Program-made: the position numbers and the translations under genes
The notes under the pieces: generated by a model
Database searches by the model: none
Told to the model about the DNA's origin: nothing
What the model saw: only the letters and a program-made list of their open reading frames with translations
From: Numida meleagris
Taxonomy: Eukaryota > Chordata > Aves > Galliformes > Numididae
Direction of reading: 5' to 3'
Assembly: GCF_002078875.1 (NCBI RefSeq)
Contig: NC_034438.1
Span: 18,195,497 to 18,259,496, forward strand
DNA length: 64,000 nt
Shown: positions 36,236 to 46,017 of the stretch, piece after piece
Numbering within the stretch: the stretch's first letter is position 1
Layout of the letters: the number at the start of each line of letters is the position of its first letter

Positions 36236-37484
36236 AAGAATCATAGAATCACAGAATTATAGAATGGCCTGGGTTGAAAAGGACCATAATGATCACCTAG
36301 TTTCAACCCCCCTGCTGTGGGCGGGGTCGCTAACCACTAGACCAGGCTGCCCAGAGCCACGTCCAGTCTGGCCTTGAATGCCTCCAGGGACAGGGCATCC
36401 ACAACCTCCTTGAGCAACCTGTTCCAGAGCGTCACCATCACCCCTCTGTGTGAAAAACTTCCACCTAACTTCTAACCCTGTCTTAGTTTAAAACCATTCC
36501 CACTTTTCTAATCACTACCCACCCATGTAAACAGTCATACCCCCTCCTGTTTATACGCTCCCTTCGAGTACTGGAAGGCCACAATGAGGTCTCCCTGGAG
36601 CCTTCTCTTCTCCAAGCTAAACAAGCCTAGTTCCCTCAACCTTTCCTCATAGGAGAGGTTCTCCAGCCCTCTAATCATCTTGATCACCCTCCTCTGAACT
36701 CTTTCCAAGAGCTCCACGTCCTTCTTGTGCTGGGGGCCCCAGGCCTGGATGCAGTACTGCAGATGGGGACTCACAAGAGCCAAGTAGAGGGGGACAATCA
36801 CCTCCCTCTCCCTGCTGACCACTCCTCTTTTAATGCAGCCCAGAACATAGTTGGCCTTCTGGGCTGCAAGCACACGCTGCTGGCTCATGTCCAGCTTCTC
36901 ATCCACCAGGACCCCCAAGTCCTTCTCTGCAGGGCTGCTCTCCAGGAGATCTTCCCCAGGTTGTATAAATACCTGGGATTGCCCCAGCCCAAGTGCAGCA
37001 CCTTGCATTTGGCCTTGTTGAACCCCGTTACGTTCACATGGGCCCACTTTGTCGAGGTCCCTCTGGATGACTTCTCTTCCCCCTACTGTACTGACTGCAC
37101 CACTCAGCTTGGTGTTGTCTGCAAACTTGCTGAGGGTGTACTCGATGCCCTCATCTATGTCATTGATAAAGATGTTGAACAGCACCAGTCCCAAGACCAA
37201 TGCCTGAGGGACACCACTTGTGACCGGCCTCCACCCTGACATAGAACCATTAATCACAACCCTTTGGCTGTGTCCAGCCAACCAGTTCTTAACCCACCAA
37301 ACAGTCCATCCTTCAAATCCATACCTCTCCAATTTGGAGAGAAGGATGTGGTGAGGGAGCATGTCAAAGGCCTTGCAGAAGTCCAGAAAGATGACATCTG
37401 TCACTCTTTCCCTGTCTACAGACGCCGTCACTCCATCATAGCAGGCCACCAGATTGGTCAGGCAAGATCTGTCCTCAGTGAATC
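36236..37484 (-). mobile_element. CR1 LINE with reverse-transcriptase core and complete 3' end, minus strand
   Basis: The 3' end is at the left (AATCATAGAATCACAGAATTATAG from about 36239) and the 5' truncation is near 37484, just upstream of the SCLTNLVA block of the reverse transcriptase. It therefore covers RT blocks A to E and the whole C-terminal region. The 3'UTR is complete. It is of the same subfamily as the plus copy at 42.04-43.47 kb, so the two form an inverted repeat of about 1.2 kb separated by about 4.5 kb. The coding state is given in the next entry. Confidence 0.95.
36535..37449 (-). pseudogene. CR1 ORF2 reverse-transcriptase fragment, inactivated
   Basis: A minus frame of 304 codons spans RT motifs: [17 protein letters not shown] (block A with the catalytic Asp), [15 protein letters not shown] (block B; the usual QG is QA) and [11 protein letters not shown] (block C; the second catalytic Asp of the usual ADD is Asn). 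After RDLDK the residues go out of phase ([14 protein letters not shown]) and return to phase at [20 protein letters not shown], the sign of compensating indels. The frame ends early at a TGA after YKQEGV, short of the normal HWN-LP-EVV terminus. The ADD-to-ADN change alone would abolish polymerase activity, going by known RT chemistry. It is a dead fragment of a self-mobilising element. Confidence 0.92.
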
Positions 37485-39017
37485 AGATGTAGTTGCAGTT
37501 GGGAAGGTACAACTACAAGTCCAAAAGGAAAAACAAAGTATGGAGTAAGTAAGAGGTTTCCTGGTGAGGGGTAAAGCAATATGCCTGCTGTTTTGACCCA
37601 TAATTAAGGGAGGTATTTCGTCTCTTAACTGGGAAAAATTTAGACAGCCATGAGTGTCACCTGTCAGTTAAGCTCTCAGAGTACTAGCTATGCTTTATAT
37701 CTGTGCAATAACAGTATGTTAGAGGTGATGTATAACAGTTCAGAAGTGACTTCAAGATCCTGGAAGCTCTGCTGGAGCATTAAGGGTAGAAAGAAACACA
37801 TACGTAAAGGTCAGGCAGGGACAAATAACGTTCTGGAAGGACACATACTCTTTTGCAATTGGCGTCAAAGCTTTTTCAACAAAAAACATCCCAGGACTTA
37901 AAAACTGCAGTTAAAAGTGGGGTCCACTTCCCAGAGAGGAGTTGAAATGGCCTAGTACAGATTCCCTCTCCTAGTCAGGAAAATTTAAAATTTGAAAGAT
38001 GCAGATGATAAAAAAACTACAAGAAAGCAAAATCCCGTAGTAGCCTAGTCAGAGAATTAGCCCAATCAGAGAATGTTGGGAAAAAATAGCAGCAGGAAGA
38101 CTATATGGAAGATAGAGCAATGACTTCTGGATCCCATGCTGATGCCTCTATAAATGGTAGAATTATAAGAAACGTGGAAAAGCAATGAGAATCCTAAGCA
38201 GCCAAAGCTATGGCAAAATTGACATCAAGGAAGTATGGTAGAACAAACACTGAGATGAGTATTGGTGTAAGAATACACACATAAATAAATTAAGAACACA
38301 TTTTTTTTCATTACGTGTACTTACTCTGAGCATTGAGAACAGGTGAAATACTTAAAAAATATGTCACAAAAGAAGATTAATATCACAGCAGGGTTCTCTC
38401 TCTAGTTAATTATGGGAGAAATCTAGTAAATCAAATGATACATCATTGTAAGTCACAGCCATTTAAACAATCTTGGACAAACTTGACAAGAGAGTGCTTT
38501 ATAAGTAAGATGCTGATATGATCCATAAGTTTAACCATGAACATTTAATCATTTAAAAGTGAGAAAGAACTTAAATTTGGAGGGCGCACAGCTGAAGGTG
38601 GCCATCAAAGCATAAATATATGATGGAGGTGTTTGATATGAGGAAGATTTCACAAATCTGATTTCACAAATTCTTCTGGTAGGAAATAAAAACTATGTGT
38701 TGCATGTTCTAGCGTTGTGGGGGACCATGTCACAGCGCTTGTGATAGGAAGACTACCTTGGGTAGTACTGATGGACTGTAGAAGATTGAAGGAGACCAAA
38801 GCTGAAGCTGACTTATCCATACTTCCTTTTGGAAATAGCCCTGGGGTGAATTACTCCTTAATATACTTTCAGAGAAAGGTAGATTAAATGTATGAAATGA
38901 AGTAACAAAACTTGTTAATGGGATAGATTTAGTCAGTTTAGAAAAGCCTGCAAAAATTCATCTTACTTTGCTTAAAGAACTAGCCAGTGTGATTTCTGAA
39001 GCATTAGTGATTATATT

Positions 39018-39073
39018 TGAGAATTCATGAATCTCAGTCCTCTGAGATTTAGTCCTCTTTCAGAGGACTAAAT
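39018..39073. repeat. Cluster of three overlapping inverted repeats
   Basis: ATTTAGTCCTCT at 39047-39058 and AGAGGACTAAAT at 39062-39073 are perfect 12-base complements around a 3-base loop. AATCTCAG at 39030-39037 pairs with CTGAGATT at 39042-39049. TGAG at 39018 pairs with CTCA at 39033-39036 around the palindrome ATTCATGAAT. The three overlap, so only some can form at once. Confidence 0.9.
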
Positions 39074-39585
39074 TTCCCTTTCAATAGTGGAAATAAGGAC
39101 AAAAGACATCCTAGAATAACATAGAAAATTTGCTATGAATGATCTATGAACTCCTAGTATATAAAAATACAGAAACTATATAAAATAGATTTGTTAAGAA
39201 CAAATTATGTCAAATGACTTCTACTTTAATAGGATACACAGTGTGTTGCTAGTGAAGAAGTCAGAAGAACTAAAAAAAAATTGTGAAAAAGGATGCATAA
39301 AGATTATTTATTATTCCTATTCTATTGCAAATGAAGTGCTGTCTACATCCATGACAATCCTAATAGGTCTAGGGGTACTCAAAATATCTGGTCTTGATAT
39401 TTAGCAAGCAAAACAGGCAGTGTTTTTGTACTGTATTCAGGATACCAAGTCCCGTGCAGGTGCAGAGTGAACTTATGGAAAGCTTATGCTTTCCATTTCA
39501 GCCTTGATAGGTCTGGATACAACAATTATCCCTGAAGACCAGACTGAGAAGGACAAAATTTATTGAACAAGTATTTCAGAGTTTT

Positions 39586-39643
39586 ACAATTGTGTGACAC
39601 TTATACAATTGTGTGTACACTATACATACACTTATACAAATAT
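39586..39643 (+). repeat. 19-base tandem repeat, about three units
   Basis: ACAATTGTGTGACACTTAT (39586-39604) is followed directly by ACAATTGTGTGTACACTAT (39605-39623), then by a more diverged third unit starting ACATACACTTAT. Confidence 0.8.
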
Positions 39644-40680
39644 GTTGTAGTCCATTTTCATTTCATTCTACTGAAAATGTGAACTGTTATTGAGTGGTTG
39701 CTTGACTGACAGGTAGCTGGAATCACAAAAGGCAGCCAATATCAGTGAAAGTCTCTTTGGGAGTGTTTGTGTTGCTGAGCAAAACTTTTCTTAAGAAAGT
39801 ATGAACATGATAACTAGTGACAAATTATAGATTTTGAATGGCATTCCATACTACTGATGGTGACAGATGCAGGAAAGGTGGATGTCCAAACACTGGATCC
39901 AGATAGGGAATACCAAATTCACACTTCACACTGACTTTTCTTCTTTCCCCCCAACTTTTTCTTGCAGTAGTCAATAGTTCTAAAACTGACACATTCCTCT
40001 ATAAATACACTGAATATTCCTCTTTAATACTAACCAACATCTTAGTAAATGTATATTTTAGAGTTGCCTTTAGCAACAGTCTGCATACTACAAAACTTAG
40101 GCTATAGTACTTCTGTTTGTATTCAGTCACAGAAAATGGATGGGATTTGTGACAACTTCAGAGACAGTGGATGAAAGGATCATGAAAGAAACTGATCAGA
40201 ATGCTTTAAAACAAATTTCATACATGACCAGAAATCAGATAAAATTTGAAGTACAGAAGGTCAAAGCTATATATAATATAATGGGTGGAGTTCAATCGTT
40301 TTTACTGCCATTACATTCCCTTTCTGATGGAACTTCTCAGGGGAAGAATAGTAAGGAAGGATGTAGCATAAGAAGCAAATTAGTTCCCCTAACAACATAT
40401 GAAGTCATTTGGTATTCACTGTACTGGCAAACGTTAGGATGGATTGATTGAAAATGCATCTACTAAGCTGAAAAAAGCCCCTACCTCACCTCATTATTGC
40501 TGTGTGTCCTATTTAATCCGTTCTTTCAAAGTCATCCTCCTCTACTCGATTCTCCAGTCACAGTCCTACACAGAAACAGCCACCTGTTTTCAGAAGCTTT
40601 TGCTTATCACTGATTAGGACATTTCTCATTTGTTTAATATCTTTCCAGCATTAACAGACTGAGTTAGTACAATGGCAAAT

Positions 40681-40709
40681 ACAACAACAACAACAACAAC
40701 AACAACAAA
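40681..40709 (+). repeat. (CAA)n microsatellite
   Basis: Nine uninterrupted ACA/CAA units, then an A run. It is probably polymorphic in length. Confidence 0.95.
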
Positions 40710-41289
40710 AGTCTGACCCCTTGACTTGCACTAAAAACTATGATCTACTCCATATTAACCAGCAAGACTGAAGTGCTTTTTTAGTATAAATGAAGGTACA
40801 ATTTGGATTGTAGTACTCTACTGATTGCAGAAAAGTTGTTCTGTTTTTTTTCCCTACACTTTCTAGTTTATTTCTTCAGGTGATCAATCCCTGTATACTA
40901 AGATTATGCTAAAATTCAGTATCCTACTCTAGAATTATTCTCATCCTTCAATATAAAGCAGATAAAGAATGTGTATTTATTTCATCCAAAGATGCCTATT
41001 CACCATCATGATTCATGACATGCTGGAAAAGTTTCTCATGGTCAGTGAATTTTCTGACAAAAATCAATCTCTCAGACAAAAAATAAAAGGAAGGGGTGAG
41101 AGACAGAATACAGAGAGACAGAAATAACCAACAGCTAGTTTAGGAATGTTAATTTGTTTTTTTACTGTAAAAATGTTCTAGTAGTTATTCTTTTATCTCA
41201 TTTCACATCTAGATAAAAAAAAAGATATTTGAAAATATTATGAAAGATGTGCATAAAAGCTTAACAAAAAAAAAAAAAAGAGGTATAGA

Positions 41290-41565
41290 GTAATTCAACA
41301 CAGAGTAATGATTAGGGATCTGATCTGGAATGCAAAAGACTCAGTCTTAAGCCCTAGGTATGCATTATTTAGAGGCAGGATTCTGGTCAGTCCCCTGTGT
41401 CCCCAGTGACTGTTACAATTTCTAAACTGATCTGACGGGTTATGACTGAAGTTATACTGAGGAGTTCTTCTGATTTTATAAATAATTGAATGTTTTTGGA
41501 GCAGCTATTTGAACTTCATTCTTCACAAATGAGTACTCTAACTACTGGGTAGTACAGTTCATCCT
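41290..41565. mobile_element. Two-headed tRNA-like repeat element
   Basis: On the plus strand, AATGATTAGGGATCTGATCTGG (from about 41308) followed by GACTCAGTCTTAAGCCCTAGG has A-box and B-box form. On the minus strand from about 41560 downward, CCCAGTAGTTAGAGTACTC is an A-box-like tRNA 5' half and GAAGTTCAAATAGCTGCTCC its B box, followed by CAATTATTTATAAAATCAG. The minus head matches the element at 32.9 kb in both B box and following AATTATTTATAAA stretch. The element thus has tRNA-like heads pointing inward from both ends, with about 100 bases between. It may be one old composite element or two insertions. I do not recognise a named family. Confidence 0.45.
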
Positions 41566-42036
41566 GTCATTACTTCTCTCTGATCCAGTGAGTATTCAAC
41601 ATTTTCTATTAAGTGGAACTCTTCCAAGAAGAGCAAAAAAAGAGAATTGTATTTACCTTTAACTCAGCTCTTTTACAGTGATTGCAGCTACACACTCATG
41701 TGTTCCTGTTAAAATAATGTCTGGCTCCACATCATGCAGTCTGTTAAATTCCTCTCAGCCTCTTTAAGAACTGTATTATGAAAGACATCTTTTGCTAGTG
41801 GTCCTATTGTTGCATCCCATCTTATTCTCAGTCAGTAAATTTGAAACATTCTCCTCCCTACCTTTTTGCAGTGCCTCTGAATTATGCAAAAGTTTGTTCT
41901 ATATTCATTGGCAGATTTTTCATGTTTCATCATGTCCAAATTTGATTTCCATCATTTATCTGTTGTTGGCAGATGAGGAACCAAGGTAAGAAGCAAGCAG
42001 TTAAATTCAACTAATCAAAAGAACAGAGGGGAAAAA
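41566..42036. other. Unique DNA before CR1
   Basis: About 470 bases of T-rich unique DNA. The 65-codon plus frame at 41792-41989 has no recognised domain. Purine-rich GAGGGGAAAAAGAAGAAAATGG leads directly into the CR1. Confidence 0.4.
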
Positions 42037-43469
42037 GAAGAAAATGGCTGATGTGGTTGCTGAGCCGCTCTCCATCATATTTGAAAAATCATGGCTGTCC
42101 GGTGAAGTCCCCGGTGACTGGAGAAAGGGAAACATTACTCCCATTTTTAAGAAAGGGAGAAAGGATGACCTGGAGAACTACAGGCCGGTGAGCCTCACCT
42201 CTGTGTCTGGGAAGATCATAGAGCAGATCCTCCTAGAAGACATATTTAGGCACATACGTGACAAAGAGATGATCCGAGACAGCCAGCATGGCTTCACCAA
42301 GAGCAGATCTTGCCTGACCAATCTGGTGGCTTTCTGCAATGAAGTGACAGCCTCAGTGGACGGGAGGAGGGTGAGGGATGTCATCTACCTGGACTTCTCC
42401 AAAGCCTTTGACAGGGTCCCTCACCACATCCTTCTCTCCAAATTGAAGAGGTATGGATTTGAAGGATGGACTGTTCGGTGGGTTAAGAACTGGTTGGCTG
42501 GTCGCAGCCAAAGGGTTGAGATAAATGGTTCTATGTCAGGGTGGAGGCTGATCACAAGTGGTGTTCCCCAAGGCTCAGACCTGGGACCGGTGCTGTTCAA
42601 CACCTTTATCAATGACATAGACGATGGAATCGAGTGTACCCTCAGCAAGTTTGCAGATGACACCAAGCTGAGCGGTGCAGTCGATACACTGGAAGGAAGG
42701 GAAGCCATCCAGAGGGACCTGGACAGGCTGGACAAGTGGGCCCATGTGAACCTAATGAGGTTCAATAAGGCCAAATGCAAGGTGCTGCACTTGGGCTGGG
42801 GCAATCTCAGGTATTTATACAACCTGGCTGAAGAAATCCTCAAGAGCAGCCCTGCAGAGAAGGACTTGGGGGTCCTGGTGGACAAGAAGCTGGACATGAG
42901 CCAACAGCGTGTGCTGGTGGCCCGCAGAGCCAACTATGTTCTGGGCTGCATTAAAAGAGGAGTGGTCAGCAGGGAGAGGGAGGTGATTGTCCCCCTCTAC
43001 TCGGCTCTTGTGAGTCCCCATCTGCAGTACTGCATCCAGGCCTGGGGCCCCCAGCACAAGAAGGACGTGGAGCTCTTGGAAAGAGTTCAGAGGAGGGCGA
43101 CCAAGATGATCAGAGGGCTGGAGCACCTCTCCTATGAGGAAAGGTTGAGGGAACTGGGTTTGTTTAGCTTGGAGAAGAGAAGGCTCCAGGGAGACCTCAT
43201 TGTGGCTTTCCAATGCTTGAAGGGAGCATATAAACAGGAGTGGGATCGATTGTCTGTGAGGGTAGATAGCGATAGGACAAGGGGGAATGGTTTTAAGGTG
43301 AGACAGGGGAGATTTAGGTTAAATATTAGAAGGAAGTTTTTCACACAGAGGGTGGTGTCGCACTGGAACAGGTAGCCCAGGGAGGTTGTGGATGCCCCAT
43401 CCCTGGAGGCATTCAAGGCCAGACTGGACGTGGCTCTGGGCAGCCTGGTCTAGTGGTTGGCGACCCTGC
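42037..43469 (+). mobile_element. CR1 LINE with long reverse-transcriptase ORF, lacking both ends
   Basis: This plus CR1 starts near 42037, in the region just before the reverse transcriptase, and ends near 43469, about 15 bases past the normal ORF2 stop (TAG at 43451-43453). The usual 3'UTR (about 60-80 bases ending in octamers) is absent: after GGTTGGCGACCCTGC the sequence changes to unrelated TTAGAAGACCC. Because CR1 reverse transcription starts at the 3' end, loss of that end points to a later deletion or rearrangement, not ordinary truncation. It is in the opposite orientation to the related copy at 36.2 kb. Confidence 0.95.
42044..43375 (+). pseudogene. CR1 ORF2 reverse transcriptase, 443-codon open frame
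   Basis: This is the longest frame in the window. In residue order: [13 protein letters not shown] (26-38), [14 protein letters not shown] (44-57), [16 protein letters not shown] (81-96), block [14 protein letters not shown] with catalytic Asp117, block [16 protein letters not shown] (171-185), block C FADD at 203-206 with Asp205 and Asp206, then the [14 protein letters not shown] segment (275-288) and the CR1 C-terminal domain ending SHWNR. All three catalytic aspartates and the PQG motif are retained. The apparent Met start lies within ORF2 and is not the native one, so the endonuclease domain is missing. One nonsense codon (TAG at 43373-43375, expected Leu) removes the last 25 residues, which continue in frame to the native stop at 43451-43453. 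No host function is implied. Confidence 0.93.
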
Positions 43470-44034
43470 TTAGAAGACCCAACAGGACCCTGTTTAGGAG
43501 ACTATAACACACCTAGAACTGAATGCAAGGAATGATTAAAAGTCTTTTACTTTCTGCCTAAATTCAATCTGACACTTGGTAGTACGAAAAGAAGAATTTG
43601 TTGCTATCATGTAATTTATTGGTTACATTCACACACTTCAAAGTTTTAATTCTGTGCAGCTAAATTAAGTCTTTCTTCCTAGAGATCCATGACTGGAGTA
43701 TGAAAGGCAGAAACAGAACAAGGGGCAGAACTATGCAACACTGAGAAACACCCATTACTTGTCATTGTATGTACTGATGCTGACAAGCATATGGACATGT
43801 ACCGCATGTTCACTCCATCAGATTATGTGATTCCCCCTTCTTTTTCTGTTTACTAGTAACTCTTGAGAAGTAGCTAGAATAGTGGTAATAGAGATATAAC
43901 AGAGGCCATACACAGATAAGCTTGTTTGATGTGCTTTGCCAGAACACATCTCACTGACTTCTGTTGAAAATTTTCTGTAACAATAGCAAAATTCTCACTT
44001 AAAGTTTTGGTGTAAAGGTTAGTTATTTATCACA
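43470..44034. other. Unique DNA between CR1 copies
   Basis: About 560 bases with no recognisable element or gene. Confidence 0.45.
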
Positions 44035-44496
44035 AAATCATAGAATCATTTAAGTTGGGAGGGATTTTAAAGGTCATCCAGTCCAGCTCCTCTGCAATAA
44101 ACAGGCATCTGCAGCTAGATCAGGTTGCTCAGAGCCCAGTCCAGCCTGATCTTGAATGTCTCCGGAGGATGGGAATCAACCGCCTCTCTGGGAAACCTGT
44201 TCCAGTGCCTCACCACCCTTATCATAAAAAACTTTTTAATAATATCCAGTCTAAATCTCCCCTCCTTTAATTGGAAACCATTTCCCCTTGTCCTGTCACC
44301 ACAAAGAGTCTGTCCCCTTCCTTCTTATATCCATGCTTTAGATATTGAAAGGCCACTCTCAAGTCGCTCCAGAGCCTTCTCTTCTCCAAGCTGAACCGCA
44401 CCTGCTCTCAGCCTGTCCTCACAGGAGAGGTGTTCCATCCCTTGGATCACTTTTGTTGCCTGCCTCTGAACGTACTCCAACAGGTCCACATCTGTC

Positions 44497-45025
44497 TGTC
44501 AATGGTTTAAGGGCATTAGGCCCGATTCCATGACAAAGGGGACGGGGGACCCAAGGGCCCACGTCCCGGGAAAAGGGGAAAGGGGAAAAGGGTAGGGAGA
44601 TGGCCCTGAGAGCAAAGAACAGCGGCAACAATCTGAGGAGAAACAAACTAATTTACTAAATAAAATATCAGAATGCAAAACAACACACTATAATACAATA
44701 TAATTACAATTTAAGCTGATAAATCCAATACAGAGAGAGAGAATGTCCCAAAATCAAGGTAGGCCTTACTCTACTACCGACAATAAGACGGCTGGAGAGC
44801 GAGGTGCTGCCAAGACGAGAGACGGCGGAAAAAGGGACGAAGTCTCGTGATCTGCAAGTTTTTATACTGCGAGCTTCTATCTTTTCCCTCAGGCTGGAAA
44901 ATGGTAACAAAGGAGCAAAGTACCGTGGGGACTGTAGTAGTCCTTCTCTTCTGAGAACTAGGTATGTCCACTACATGATGTTATGATGTGGAATACCAAT
45001 AACCGAAAATCACAAAACCATGACA
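44497..45025 (-). mobile_element. Solo LTR of an avian ERVL-like endogenous retrovirus
   Basis: The segment has LTR termini TGTCAATGGTTT and AAACCATGACA (TG...CA with complementary ends) and is flanked by a perfect 5-base target duplication, CTGTC, at 44492-44496 and 45026-45030. It interrupts a CR1 whose sequence resumes exactly after the second CTGTC. Read on the minus strand, a TATAAAAA box lies at 44859-44866, placing the promoter in the expected middle. Five-base duplications and the TTCCACATCATAACATCATG wording near the minus-strand 5' end suit avian ERVL-type elements. No internal retroviral genes remain, the usual result of recombination between two LTRs. It is younger than the host CR1. 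The family name is an inference. Confidence 0.88.
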
Positions 45026-45030
45026 CTGTC

Positions 45031-45518
45031 CTGTACTGAGAACTCCATATCTGGATGCAGTACTCCAGGTGAGTTCTCACCAGCACAAAGTAGAAGGACA
45101 GCATCATCTCCCTCAACCTGCTGGCCACATTTCTTTTGTTGGCGTTCTGGGCTGTGAGGACACACTGCTGGCTTACGTCCAGCTTGCCATCCACCAGTAC
45201 CCCCAAGTCATTTTTGGTAGGCCTGTGCTCAATCCTTTCATCCACCATATTGTACTTATAGTGGGGGTTGCCCCACTTTCCCTGTATCCCACTATCCCCC
45301 CACTTTCTTGCACCCAGGTGCAAGACCTTGTATTTGACATCGTTAAACCTCACAAGATTCTCCTGGGCCCACTGCTCAAGCATGTCTAGGTCTCTCTGAA
45401 TGGAATCCTGTCCCTCAGGCATGTCAACCACTTCACACAGTTTGGTGTCATCAGCAAACTTGCTGAGGATGCACTTGATCCCACTGTTGATGTCACTGGT
45501 GATGATACTTAAGAGCAT
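45031..45518 (-). pseudogene. CR1 ORF2 reverse transcriptase, C-terminal part
   Basis: This minus frame runs from about 45518 down to the LTR and carries the FADDTKL block C (both Asp kept), the QRDLDMLEQWAQENLVRFND segment, NDLGVLVDGKLDVSQQ, and RTHLEYCIQIWSSQ immediately before the LTR. Codons beyond that point in the computed frame belong to the LTR. The RT fingers and block A lie upstream in other frames: at about 45690-45740 block A reads LYFSKAFG instead of the usual LDFSKAFD, so the first catalytic Asp is Tyr, and the QG motif region near 45530 is damaged. The enzyme cannot be active. Confidence 0.88.
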
Positions 45519-46017
45519 CAGTCTCAGTACTCACCCCTGAAGAACCCCACTTCTCACTGATCTTCATACAGACATTGAACCATTGACCACCGTTCTCTGG
45601 GTATGAGCTCATGACCAGTTCCTCATCCATTGAATGGTCTACTCATCAAATCCACACTTCTCCAGTTTGGAGAGAAGGATGTTATGGCAGGCTGTGCCAA
45701 AGGCCTTACTGAAGTACAGACAGATGACATCAGTGGCTCTTCTCTTGCCACAGATGCGATTAGTCTATTTGAGAAGGCCACTAGGTTGATCAGGCAGGAC
45801 TTGCCCATGGCAAAGCCATGTTACGTGTCTTGTATCACCTCCCTGTCTTTCATGTGCCTTAGCATAACTTCCAGGAGGATCTGTTCCATGGTCTTCCCCA
45901 GCACAGAGGTGAGGCTGGCAGGTCGGTAGTTCTCTGATGCTCTGGGTCATCCTTTCTACTCTTCTTAAATAAGGGTGCAACATTGCCTTTTTTCCAGTCA
46001 CCAGGGACTTCACCTGA

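Larger units (their letters stand above)
37485..41289. other. AT-rich unique DNA, no gene found
   Basis: No gene could be supported; the 103-codon plus frame at 40140-40451 is unassigned. Local structures are the hairpin cluster at 39018-39073, a 19-base tandem repeat at 39586-39643, a (CAA)n microsatellite at 40681-40709 and an A run at 41266-41279. Confidence 0.45.

Noticed and set aside
36727..37239. 170-codon plus-strand frame
   Set aside because: It is antisense to a CR1 reverse-transcriptase coding region. The apparent protein is an artefact of the opposite strand.
40140..40451. 103-codon plus frame as a host exon
   Set aside because: The product has no recognisable domain, and the flanks show no convincing paired splice sites.
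40681..40709. Possible CRISPR or coding polyglutamine repeat from (CAA)n
   Set aside because: It is a plain microsatellite with no open flanking frame and no spacer structure.
42421..42933. 170-codon minus-strand frame
   Set aside because: It is antisense shadow of the 443-codon CR1 frame. The same explanation covers 42815-43213 and 43132-43416.
44419..44986. Several 60-75-codon frames
   Set aside because: They lie within or across the LTR inserted in CR1 and have no retroviral domain.
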